A stretch of DNA of 15,222 bases from Methylococcaceae bacterium (GCA_013138855.1 WTBX01000357.1:1-15222), one strand, 5' to 3'. Shown: positions 8,857-14,597, counted from the first letter of the stretch. Made by a program: numbers and translations. The notes: generated by a model from the letters alone, not told the origin.

Positions 8857-9552
8857 TCAGTCTTTAAAACCGCTGTGATCAATCAAAAGGCCTGGCCCCA
8901 TCGTTGAAGACAAAGATATTTTCTTAAGATAAACACCTTTTGCCGTAGCAGGTTTAGCTTTTTTCAAATCAGCGATTAAAGCTTCAATATTTTGTGAAAT
9001 TGCATCAGCTTCAAAAGACACTTTACCCACTGTACAGTGAATAATGCCACCTTTATCATTACGGTAACGTACTTGACCTGCTTTTGCGTTTTTAACCGCA
9101 GTCGCAACATCAGGCGTTACAGTGCCGACCTTAGGGTTAGGCATTAAACCACGAGGGCCTAAGATTTGACCTAATTGACCGACAACGCGCATTGCATCAG
9201 GGGATGCAATCACTACGTCAAAATTCATTTCGCCTTTTTTGACTTGATCCGCTAAGTCATCCATACCGACGATATCAGCACCCGCAGCTTTAGCCGCATC
9301 CGCATTAGGACCTTGAGTAAATACAGCAACACGTACTGTTTTACCTGTTCCATTTGGCAGCACAGTTGCACCACGAACATTTTGGTCTGATTTTTTTGCA
9401 TCAATACCTAGATTGACGCTCACATCAATCGCTTCAACAAACTTAGTTGAAGTAACACTTTTCAATACGGCAACTGCTTCTGCAATTGAATATTGCTTAG
9501 TGCTATCCACTTTTTCTGCAATCAATTTTGCTTTCTTAGATAACTTAGCCAT
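8857..9552 (-). CDS. rplA: 50S ribosomal protein L1
   Basis: L1 forms the mobile stalk beside the ribosomal E site and represses its own operon by binding the mRNA leader. The 231-residue product is close to the E. coli length (234). It shows the N-terminal MAKLSKKAK, the family signature ILGPRGLMPNPKVGTVT, and AGQVRYRNDKGGIIHCTVG. It ends in SSTMGPGLLIDHSGFKD, slightly different from enteric forms. The ATG at 9552 overlaps the rplK TAA stop by one base (TAATG). Its GGAGGG lies inside the end of rplK, six bases before the start, so translation of the two genes is probably coupled. The L1 target motif is upstream of rplK at 9999-10024. Confidence 0.98.
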   Translation of the reverse strand: MAKLSKKAKLIAEKVDSTKQYSIAEAVAVLKSVTSTKFVEAIDVSVNLGIDAKKSDQNVRGATVLPNGTGKTVRVAVFTQGPNADAAKAAGADIVGMDDLADQVKKGEMNFDVVIASPDAMRVVGQLGQILGPRGLMPNPKVGTVTPDVATAVKNAKAGQVRYRNDKGGIIHCTVGKVSFEADAISQNIEALIADLKKAKPATAKGVYLKKISLSSTMGPGLLIDHSGFKD

Positions 9553-9983
9553 TAGATGCCCTCCACATTCAGACCCATGCTACGCGCACTGCCTGCAATA
9601 ATTCTGATGGCTGCATCCATATTGGCTGCATTCAAATCTTCCATTTTAGTTTTGGCAATTTCTTCTAATTGCTCACGATTTACCGTACCGACTTTATCCG
9701 TATTAGGTGTACCGCTACCTTTTTTAAGACCTGCCGCCTTCAACAATAAAATAGACGCTGGAGGAGTCTTAGTCACAAAAGTAAAACTTCTATCACTATA
9801 AACAGTGATAACAACGGGGATTGGCAAACCTTTTTCAGTCTCTTGAGTTTTTGCATTAAATGCTTTACAAAACTCCATAATATTGACACCATGTTGACCC
9901 AATGCAGGACCTACTGGTGGAGAAGGATTAGCTTCACCCGCTTTAACTTGTAGCTTAATATAAGCTTGTATTTTTTTAGCCAT
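9552..9983 (-). CDS. rplK: 50S ribosomal protein L11
   Basis: L11 sits at the GTPase-associated centre of the 50S subunit, bound to 23S rRNA next to the L10-L12 stalk. The product has 143 residues, the normal length. The N-terminal domain has the proline-rich linker segment ANPSPPVGPALGQHGVNIMEFC (about residues 19-40) and TKTPPAS. The C-terminal rRNA-binding domain contains KVGTVNREQLEEIA and ends in SARSMGLNVEGI. The ATG at 9983 has GGAG six bases upstream. The gene is first in the L1-controlled pair and overlaps rplA by one base. The gap from nusG (105 bp) holds a terminator-like hairpin and the L1 leader motif. Confidence 0.98.
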   Translation of the reverse strand: MAKKIQAYIKLQVKAGEANPSPPVGPALGQHGVNIMEFCKAFNAKTQETEKGLPIPVVITVYSDRSFTFVTKTPPASILLLKAAGLKKGSGTPNTDKVGTVNREQLEEIAKTKMEDLNAANMDAAIRIIAGSARSMGLNVEGI

Positions 9984-9998
9984 TAGTTACTCCAAAAC

Positions 9999-10024
9999 GG
10001 GTACAAACGCCTTATCAGCTCCCC
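9999..10024 (-). promoter_or_regulatory. L1-binding leader motif of the rplK-rplA mRNA
   Basis: The transcript here folds as GGG, A, GCU, loop GAUAA, GGC, GUUUGUA, CCC: an outer 3-bp stem, an inner 3-bp stem with one G-U pair, and an asymmetric GUUUGUA strand. This resembles the E. coli L11-operon leader, which mimics the L1 site on 23S rRNA, including the segment GGCGUUUGUACCC. It lies 15 bases before the rplK start codon, so L1 binding could block ribosome entry. Assignment is by motif recall and position. Confidence 0.75.
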
Positions 10025-10035
10025 AAACAAACAAA

Positions 10036-10064
10036 AATCTCTATCCTTTAAAAAGATAGAGATT
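10036..10064 (-). terminator. Hairpin with U-rich tail after nusG
   Basis: AATCTCTATC and GATAGAGATT form a perfect 10-bp stem with a 9-base loop. In the minus-strand transcript the stem is followed by UUUGUUUGUUU. This looks like an intrinsic terminator for the secE-nusG message, but the stem is AT-rich, so termination may be partial. I could not find a strong separate promoter for rplK; a TATAAG at 10066-10071 lacks a good -35 element. Confidence 0.55.
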
Positions 10065-10088
10065 CCTTATAAATTCTAATAAAAAGAT

Positions 10089-10622
10089 TTAACCTTTTTC
10101 GACCTGAGAAAATTCTAATTCCACAGGTGTAGCACGTCCAAAAATCAACACTGAGATTCGTAACTTGCTTTTTTCATAGTTCACTTCTTCGACGCTACCG
10201 TTAAAATCCTTAAATGGTCCATCGACAATTCTAAGCACTTCACCGACCTCAAATAAAACTTTAGGTCTCGGTTTATTAACACCCTCTTCAACTCGATTAA
10301 GAATTAAATTCGCTTCTTTTTCTGAAATAGGTGCAGGTCTATCTGATGTACCACCAATAAACCCTAAAACTCTAGGAACATCTCTTACTAAATGCCATGT
10401 TTCGTCTGTCAGTTCCATTTGAACCAAAACATAACCTGGAAAAAATTTGCGATCACTCTTGCGCTGTTGTCCCATGCGCATTTCAACCACTTCTTCAGTA
10501 GGCACAAGAATTTTACCAAAATATTCTTGCAAGCCTTCACGTTCAATTCGTTCTTCTAATGCTTCTTTAACTTTGCCTTCAAAATTAGAATAAGCGTGTA
10601 CAACATACCAGCGTAAAGCCAT
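10089..10622 (-). CDS. nusG: Transcription termination/antitermination factor NusG
   Basis: NusG binds RNA polymerase across the clamp and couples it to Rho or to ribosomal protein S10. The product has 177 residues (E. coli 181) and lacks only a few N-terminal residues. The NGN domain begins at RWYVVHAYSNFEGKV (about residues 4-18) and includes ILVPTEEVVEMRMGQ, the KFFPGYVLVQM block and PRVLGFIGG. The KOW domain is in the last 55 residues, with GPFKDFNGSVEEVNYEKSKL and FGRATPVELEFSQVEKG. The ATG at 10622 lies three bases after the secE stop, with AGGGA inside the secE end as ribosome binding site, so the two are translationally close. A terminator-like hairpin follows. Confidence 0.98.
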   Translation of the reverse strand: MALRWYVVHAYSNFEGKVKEALEERIEREGLQEYFGKILVPTEEVVEMRMGQQRKSDRKFFPGYVLVQMELTDETWHLVRDVPRVLGFIGGTSDRPAPISEKEANLILNRVEEGVNKPRPKVLFEVGEVLRIVDGPFKDFNGSVEEVNYEKSKLRISVLIFGRATPVELEFSQVEKG

Positions 10623-10625
10623 TAT

Positions 10626-11003
10626 TTATCCCTGCCCTGTTAGGAGGCGAATCCCCCAAAAAAGAAACATATCAAGCAGCCATAAAACCAGCCCGACAAT
10701 AAACACCATTGCAAAAACCAATAAGGTTGTGCGTACAGTTTCTTCACGAGTAGGCCAAACTACTTTCCTCACTTCCTGCTTAGACTCCAACATAAATGCC
10801 CAAGTATTACGCCCCAGCGCGGTAGTCAGCATTAAAAGCAACGCCGCAATAACAATTGCAACCAAACCTAACACTCTGTAAAGCAATAATATTTCAGAAA
10901 AATAATAGAAAGCGGCTACAGCTGCAACCACAAAAAGAATAGAGATAACTTGCTTAACAACATCAAACACTTGAGTTGTCTCTTCTGCTGCCTGTGCACT
11001 CAT
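10626..11003 (-). CDS. secE: Preprotein translocase subunit SecE
   Basis: SecE is the clamp subunit of the SecYEG protein-conducting channel in the inner membrane. The product has 125 residues, close to the three-helix E. coli form (127). Hydrophobic segments lie at about residues 17-35, 42-62 and 91-117. The conserved amphipathic segment ESKQEVRKVVWPTREET (73-89), which packs against SecY, precedes the last helix. The frame stays open upstream through the tRNA gene, but the real start must be the ATG at 11003 (MSAQAAEETTQV), 47 bases after the tRNA 3' end. Its ribosome binding site is weak (GAAG seven bases upstream). Cotranscription with tRNA-Trp and nusG is likely from the spacing. Confidence 0.96.
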   Translation of the reverse strand: MSAQAAEETTQVFDVVKQVISILFVVAAVAAFYYFSEILLLYRVLGLVAIVIAALLLMLTTALGRNTWAFMLESKQEVRKVVWPTREETVRTTLLVFAMVFIVGLVLWLLDMFLFWGIRLLTGQG

Positions 11004-11042
11004 TAGATAACTTCGGGTAATATATTGAAAACTATTGATGAT

Positions 11043-11135
11043 TTTCTGAATGGCAGGCCAGGAGGGACTCGAACCCACAACCTGCGGTTTTGGAGACCGC
11101 TGCTCTACCAATTGAGCCACTGACCTATTCAGAAA
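11043..11135 (-). repeat. 9-bp inverted repeat flanking tRNA-Trp (leader-trailer stem)
   Basis: TTTCTGAAT at 11043-11051 and ATTCAGAAA at 11127-11135 are perfect complements. In the transcript the 5' leader ends with UUUCUGAAU directly before tRNA base 1. The sequence beginning with the terminal A of CCA reads AUUCAGAAA. The precursor can therefore extend the acceptor stem by nine base pairs, leaving only G73, C74 and C75 bulged. Confidence 0.75.
11051..11126 (-). tRNA. trpT: tRNA-Trp (anticodon CCA)
   Basis: This is a 76-nt cloverleaf with encoded CCA. The acceptor stem AGGTCAG pairs with CTGGCCT (one G-U pair), followed by discriminator G73. The D loop has the TTGGTAGAGC block, the anticodon loop is CTCCAAA with anticodon CCA (top strand 11091-11093), and the T arm has GGTTCGAGTCC. 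The gene lies between its promoter and secE, an arrangement known in other gammaproteobacteria. Bases on both sides of the gene are complementary (see the flanking repeat). Confidence 0.98.
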
Positions 11136-11151
11136 CCGTAAAGAACTGAGA

Positions 11152-11180
11152 ATAATACATGACACTTTTCATTCATTCAA
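11152..11180 (-). promoter_or_regulatory. Sigma70-type promoter for tRNA-Trp-secE-nusG
   Basis: A -35 box TTGAAT (11175-11180) and a -10 box TATTAT (11152-11157) on the minus strand are separated by exactly 17 bases. They match the consensus at 4 and 5 of 6 positions. The -35 region is preceded by an A-rich tract on the same strand (11182-11189) that could act as an UP element. The predicted start near 11145 would give a leader of about 20 bases before the tRNA. No other promoter of this quality is visible for the block. Confidence 0.7.
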
Positions 11181-11571
11181 GTTTTTTTTCATTTAAATTC
11201 AATTAACTTTCAATTTTATTAATAAATCTTAGCTTTAATTAAGACATGTGATACTAACAGTTCCCTAATAAACTTCATGTTCTTCATGCACTTCATGGTA
11301 AAAATATATTTACTTCTCTAAGCTCTCCCGTAAAAATACAAAAGCAAGGACAGCCAGTCCTGTTCCTAAAATATCGTTGTTTCACGGTAGATACTGAAGA
11401 ACCCTATATTTGTAAGTTTCGGATATTATTTAATTTTCATTCCTAAATAAATAATTATACTAAAATGGTTACTCACACGATTTAAACAATCCTTACCTTT
11501 ATAGATTTTTCACAAACAAAACCCATCTTATCCCTCTAAACCTTTTGTGTTTTAGATAAATGATGCGTAAC
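11181..11571. other. AT-rich divergent intergenic region without a recognisable gene
   Basis: No open frame here has a convincing start or composition. It contains the triple CTTCATGNN repeat (11273-11299) and a small 5-bp hairpin, AGGAC with GTCCT (11347-11361). The rest is AT-rich sequence between the minus-strand promoter and the gcvR upstream region. Confidence 0.6.
11273..11299 (+). repeat. Three tandem copies of CTTCATGNN (9-nt period)
   Basis: CTTCATGTT, CTTCATGCA and CTTCATGGT follow one another exactly, then an A-rich run. Related two-unit copies occur at 12696-12713 (opposite strand), 12851-12868 and 14424-14441. All are intergenic. Confidence 0.8.
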
Positions 11572-11584
11572 ATCAGTTACTGAT
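11561..11584. promoter_or_regulatory. Two overlapping dyads upstream of gcvR
   Basis: TGATG-CGTAA-CATCA (11561-11575) and ATCAGT-T-ACTGAT (11572-11584) are perfect dyads sharing bases 11572-11575. A weak promoter match, TTGTGT with TAACAT at 17-base spacing (about 11546-11574), overlaps them. They could be an operator, but there is no second copy in the window to support this. Confidence 0.3.
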
Positions 11585-11639
11585 AAACTAATATTTGCTA
11601 AATAACAATAAAACAACTAACTCAAAGGCTCTAAATTTT

Positions 11640-12182
11640 ATGCACCTCGCCATCACTGCATTAGGTAAACCGCCGACTCATTTTATTGCAGATATACTCG
11701 AAGCAATTACAAATTGCCATTGCAATATTCTGGAGTTACGATCTACAAATCTTGCTCAATCAGCTATTGCTGCTTATTTATTAGTGGAAGGTAACTGGAA
11801 TCATCTGGCAAAACTTGAAAATATTTTAAACAGTCTACAAAAACGACTAAAAATACAAATCCACACGCAACACACAAAACCGCTGGAAATTGAAAATGAA
11901 TACATTTCTTACCGACTAAAAACAATCTCCATAGATAAGCCCAATATCACCGAAGATATCGTCACTTTTTTATGCACCCATAATATCAAAATAGAAGAAA
12001 TAAAAGCCTATTCCCAGCCCGATTACTATAGCCAATCGCCCATATATTCAATGCATTTTATGGTTTTAATTCCCAACGATATTCAGCTTGCTTTTTTTAG
12101 AGAGGAAATTTTTAATTTCTGCAATACCTTAAATATGGACATTCTTTTTGAACCTGACAGACAACTACAAAATGATGAGTGA
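11640..12182 (+). CDS. gcvR: GcvR-like glycine cleavage regulator, two ACT domains
   Basis: In E. coli GcvR acts as a cytoplasmic co-repressor of the glycine cleavage operon by binding the activator GcvA. The 180-residue product has two ACT-type halves: about residues 1-77 (HLAITALG at the start, then CHCNILELR and YLLVEGNW) and about 88-170 (YRLKTISIDKP, then NIKIEEIKAYSQ). Length and the ITALG and CNI segments match E. coli GcvR (190 aa), though overall similarity is modest. The usual glycine-bearing DRPG loop after ALG reads KPPTHF here. I chose the ATG at 11640; a TTG at 11595 would add 15 Asn/Lys-rich residues without a ribosome binding site. The gene end overlaps bcp, a pairing common in this class. 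No gcvA or gcvTHP gene is in the window. Confidence 0.75.
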   Translation: MHLAITALGKPPTHFIADILEAITNCHCNILELRSTNLAQSAIAAYLLVEGNWNHLAKLENILNSLQKRLKIQIHTQHTKPLEIENEYISYRLKTISIDKPNITEDIVTFLCTHNIKIEEIKAYSQPDYYSQSPIYSMHFMVLIPNDIQLAFFREEIFNFCNTLNMDILFEPDRQLQNDE

Positions 12183-12642
12183 TATTAAAATAGGCGACAC
12201 CGTTCCTGATTTCTCAGCCCCTGCTACAGGTGATAAAACCATTCAGTTATCTGACCTGAAAGGAAAAAAGCTACTTTTATATTTTTACCCTAGAGACAAC
12301 ACCCCAGGTTGCACCCAAGAAGGCAAAGATTTTAGAGACGCTATCGAACAATTTAATGCCTTAAACGTCCTAATTTTAGGCGTTTCCCGCGACAGCGTAA
12401 AAGTACACGAAGGCTTTAAAGCCAAACAAGCATTTCCCTTTGATTTACTTTCTGATAAAGAAGAATCGCTGTGCGAACTGTTTGATGTCATTAAAATGAA
12501 AAACATGTACGGCAAACAAGTACGCGGTATAGAGCGTAGTACATTTTTAATCGACGAAAATAGCGTATTACTGCACGAATGGCGTAAAGTTAAGGTTAAA
12601 ACTCATATAGAAGAAGTCCTAGAAAAATTACAACCACTATAA
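12172..12642 (+). CDS. bcp: Thioredoxin-dependent thiol peroxidase, Bcp/PrxQ family
   Basis: Peroxiredoxins of this family reduce hydrogen peroxide and organic hydroperoxides with electrons from thioredoxin in the cytoplasm. The product has 156 residues, like E. coli Bcp. The thioredoxin fold carries the active-site segment YFYPRDNTPGCTQE with T44 and peroxidatic C47, and the conserved arginine is R122 in IERSTFLID. The resolving cysteine five residues after the peroxidatic one in E. coli is absent (TQEGK instead). The only other cysteine is C101 in SLCELFDV. Two adjacent ATGs (12172, 12175) are possible starts, overlapping the end of gcvR by 11 or 8 bases. There is no clear ribosome binding site, so translational coupling to gcvR is likely. 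Confidence 0.93.
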   Translation: MMSDIKIGDTVPDFSAPATGDKTIQLSDLKGKKLLLYFYPRDNTPGCTQEGKDFRDAIEQFNALNVLILGVSRDSVKVHEGFKAKQAFPFDLLSDKEESLCELFDVIKMKNMYGKQVRGIERSTFLIDENSVLLHEWRKVKVKTHIEEVLEKLQPL

Positions 12643-12695
12643 AAACTGCAAATTTTTAACAATCCCCATTATTAATATCTTAATTTATTTTTATT

Positions 12696-12713
12696 ACCAT
12701 GAAGGACATGAAT
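12696..12713 (-). repeat. Two-unit copy of the 9-nt TTCATG repeat (reverse orientation)
   Basis: Read on the minus strand it is ATTCATGTC then CTTCATGGT, followed by an AT-rich run as in the 11273 copy. It lies 54 bases after the bcp stop and is inverted relative to the copy at 12851. Confidence 0.7.
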
Positions 12714-12720
12714 ATTTTTC

Positions 12721-12809
12721 GACCTGTACCGTTAGATAATTCGAGAAGCGGTGGAGTCCAATAGCTTTAGCTATTGGCGTGTTTTAGATATTTTTTAACC
12801 GTACAAGTT
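12721..12809. repeat. Nested palindromic element between bcp and the phoH-like gene
   Basis: The outer arms GACCTGTACCGTTA (12721-12734) and TAACCGTACAAGTT (12796-12809) are complementary at 11 of 14 positions. The centre is a perfect 8-bp hairpin, CCAATAGC with GCTATTGG around TTTA (12758-12777). On the plus strand the centre is followed by CGTG and then TTTT, so it could also act as a weak terminator for gcvR-bcp. The layered symmetry looks like a miniature intergenic element or a structured RNA. Confidence 0.55.
12758..12777 (+). terminator. Possible terminator hairpin after bcp
   Basis: A perfect 8-bp stem with a 4-base loop, then CGTGTTTTAG and a later T6 run at 12791-12796. The U tract is displaced by four bases, so efficiency is doubtful. 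Confidence 0.4.
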
Positions 12810-12850
12810 GATATTTTTTTATAAAACTACTTTTCGTGTCTCTCTTTTTT

Positions 12851-12868
12851 CTTCATGATTTTCATAGT
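12851..12868 (+). repeat. Two-unit copy of the 9-nt TTCATG repeat
   Basis: CTTCATGAT then TTTCATAGT, followed by an A-rich run. A TTTTCGTGT unit stands 20 bases upstream (12831-12839). It is the most degraded copy after 14424. Confidence 0.6.
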
Positions 12869-12911
12869 AAAAAACAACATTATTTAGCAGCCCAACTAAA
12901 GGATGAATAAG

Positions 12912-14321
12912 ATGAACACTGAAATAATAGCCAATAAAAAACTCTTTGTCCTCGACACCAATATATTAATGCATGACCCCGCTGCCCTGTTTCATTTTCA
13001 GGAGCATAATATATTTATCCCGATGATAGTTTTAGAAGAGCTAGATCATGCTAAAAAAGGTTTATCAGAACTCTCACGCAATGTTCGTCAAGTAAGCCGT
13101 TTTTTAGACGAACTAATTCAAGGTGCCAATCAACAAAATATTAAAGACGGCTTACCGCTTTCGCGTATGAGCCACAACCTTAATAACGACACCGAAGGGC
13201 GATTATTTTTACAAACCAGCCAATTATCATCACGACTCCCTAAAACCATGCCTGGGCATATCGCGGATAATTCTATTTTGAATGTCGTGCTAGGTTTAAC
13301 TAAAGAATATCCCGACATAAAAGTAATTCTGGTTTCCAAAGACATAAACATGCGCATTAAAGCCGCTACTTTGGAACTGAACACCGAAGATTATCACAAC
13401 GACCAAGCCATTGATGATATAGACCTGCTCTACAGTGGCGCGACCGCACTAGAGGCTGACTTTTGGGAACTACATGGTAATAAAATGGAGTCTTGGCAAG
13501 AAAAAGAACGTACTTTTTATCGCCTAGAAGATGAGATCGTTAAAGAATGGTATCCCAATCAATATTTATATATTGAAACAGATTCCAATTTTGAAGCCAT
13601 TGTCCGCTCCTGTGATGGTAAATCTGCCGTTTTAGAATTAGCACGTAATTATCGCAATCAGCATCATAATATTTGGGGAATTTGCGCCAAAAACCGCGAA
13701 CAAAATTTCGCACTTAATGTTTTATTAGATCCCGACATCGATTTTGTCACTCTATTAGGCACAGCAGGTACAGGCAAAACCTTACTTGCACTGGCAGCGG
13801 GATTGACACTCACAATGGAACAAAAAGCTTATGATGAAGTAATCATGACGCGTGAGACTATTCCTGTCGGTGAAGACATCGGTTTTTTACCTGGTACAGA
13901 AGAAGAAAAAATGGCACCGTGGATGGGTGCATTAATGGATAATTTAGAATTATTAGGGAGTCGCTCAGGGCATAATGACTGGGAGCGTCGTGCGTCTAAT
14001 AATGTATTAATGAATCGGGTTAAAATTCGTTCGTTAAATTTTATGCGTGGTCGAACATTTTTAAATCGTTATTTGATTATCGACGAGGCACAAAACCTTA
14101 CTGCCAAACAAATGAAAACCCTGATTACTCGCGCAGGGCCTGGTACGAAAATTGTTTGCATAGGCAATCTGGCGCAAATCGACACGCCTTATTTAACAGC
14201 AACGACTTCGGGTTTAACGAATATTGTTGATAAGTTTAAGCATTGGGAGCATGGTGCGCACATTACTTTGAGGCATGGTGAACGTTCGCGTTTAGTGGAT
14301 TATGCAGCGGATATTTTATAA
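12912..14321 (+). CDS. PIN domain-PhoH family ATPase (YlaK-type predicted ribonuclease)
   Basis: This 469-residue protein joins an N-terminal PIN nuclease-like domain to a C-terminal PhoH P-loop ATPase. Such fusions are thought to be RNA-acting helicase-nucleases, but the cellular substrate is not established. PIN acidic residues are D15 (FVLDTN), E42 or E43 (VLEELDHAKKG), D119 (ADNSIL) and D144 (VSKDINM). The ATPase has Walker A GTAGTGKT (283-290, K289), the TRETIPVGEDIGFLPGT segment, Walker B LIIDEAQN (D391, E392), GNLAQID and a terminal RHGERSRL. All catalytic residues look intact. I chose the ATG at 12912 because AAGGA lies eight bases before it; the ATG at 12903 sits on that site. No homologue of a PhoB-box control region is recognisable. 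It follows gcvR-bcp but probably has its own transcript. Confidence 0.92.
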   Translation: MNTEIIANKKLFVLDTNILMHDPAALFHFQEHNIFIPMIVLEELDHAKKGLSELSRNVRQVSRFLDELIQGANQQNIKDGLPLSRMSHNLNNDTEGRLFLQTSQLSSRLPKTMPGHIADNSILNVVLGLTKEYPDIKVILVSKDINMRIKAATLELNTEDYHNDQAIDDIDLLYSGATALEADFWELHGNKMESWQEKERTFYRLEDEIVKEWYPNQYLYIETDSNFEAIVRSCDGKSAVLELARNYRNQHHNIWGICAKNREQNFALNVLLDPDIDFVTLLGTAGTGKTLLALAAGLTLTMEQKAYDEVIMTRETIPVGEDIGFLPGTEEEKMAPWMGALMDNLELLGSRSGHNDWERRASNNVLMNRVKIRSLNFMRGRTFLNRYLIIDEAQNLTAKQMKTLITRAGPGTKIVCIGNLAQIDTPYLTATTSGLTNIVDKFKHWEHGAHITLRHGERSRLVDYAADIL

Positions 14322-14352
14322 AATCAACTAATATTACGCACTACCCAACTAA

Positions 14353-14384
14353 GCCTGATGACTCCCCGAAAGGCGTATTTTTTT
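14353..14384 (+). terminator. Weak terminator candidate after the phoH-like gene
   Basis: GCCT and AGGC can pair around a 14-base loop and are followed by GTA and a T7 run. The stem is only four base pairs, so this is tentative. It lies 31 bases after the stop codon, a usual place for a terminator. Confidence 0.3.
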
Positions 14385-14423
14385 GGGAAGCCGCCAGCTT
14401 TTTAATCGTCCCCCCTCGAAAAA

Positions 14424-14441
14424 CTTTCGTGTTTTTCATGG
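14424..14441 (+). repeat. Degenerate copy of the 9-nt repeat (TTCGTG/TTCATG form)
   Basis: CTTTCGTGT then TTTTCATGG, followed by ACAATA. It keeps the 9-base period and the TTC(A/G)TG core of the other copies. It sits directly beside the TTAAGGAA-bounded palindrome. Confidence 0.55.
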
Positions 14442-14448
14442 ACAATAC

Positions 14449-14576
14449 TTAAGGAATAAACACACAAAATTTGAGCGACTTAATATGCAACGATTGGAGA
14501 GCCACCTTCCAGACCGCTAGAGTTAGCTGAAAGCCAACTCTCCAGATGTTCAAGTTATTTCATGCACGTTCCTTAA
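14449..14576. repeat. Nested palindrome bounded by TTAAGGAA inverted repeats
   Basis: The outer arms are TTAAGGAA (14449-14456) and TTCCTTAA (14569-14576). The middle arms are TGGAGAG (14495-14501) and CTCTCCA (14538-14544). The inner hairpin pairs 14519-14527 with 14533-14541 (nine base pairs in the minus-strand RNA, one G-U). Middle and inner stems share bases 14538-14541 and cannot form together. No U tract follows in either direction, so it is not a plain terminator. Confidence 0.6.
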
Positions 14577-14597
14577 TATCAGCAAATAGCTCTTTTT

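Larger units (their letters stand above)
12643..12911. other. Intergenic region bcp to phoH-like gene, rich in palindromes
   Basis: This 269-bp gap has no gene. It contains two copies of the 9-nt periodic repeat in inverted orientation and, between them, an imperfect inverted repeat around a perfect 8-bp hairpin. No good promoter match for the downstream gene was found; AAGGA near its start is the ribosome binding site. Confidence 0.7.
14322..14597. other. Convergent intergenic region between the phoH-like gene and glcD
   Basis: This 276-bp gap holds a weak terminator candidate, a copy of the periodic repeat, and a nested palindrome bounded by TTAAGGAA repeats. It has no credible gene. Just after the glcD stop on the minus strand an AAGGAA followed by ATG AAA TAA occurs (14555-14574), which is too short to be a normal gene. 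Confidence 0.6.

Noticed and set aside
11004..11165. N-terminal extension of SecE by 54 residues
   Set aside because: It would translate through the tRNA-Trp gene; the family N-terminus begins at the ATG at 11003.
11347..11361. AGGAC/GTCCT hairpin in the gcvR upstream region
   Set aside because: A 5-bp stem with no U tract and no nearby gene end; chance occurrence is likely in an intergenic region of this length.
12903..12911. ATG at 12903 as start of the PIN-PhoH gene
   Set aside because: It overlaps the AAGGA sequence that serves the ATG at 12912, leaving no spacing for a ribosome binding site of its own.
14354..14372. CTGATGA followed by GAAA, resembling hammerhead ribozyme core boxes
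   Set aside because: Only CTCCCC separates the two boxes, too short and not self-complementary to make stem II, and no matching stem I and III arms with a cleavage site were found.
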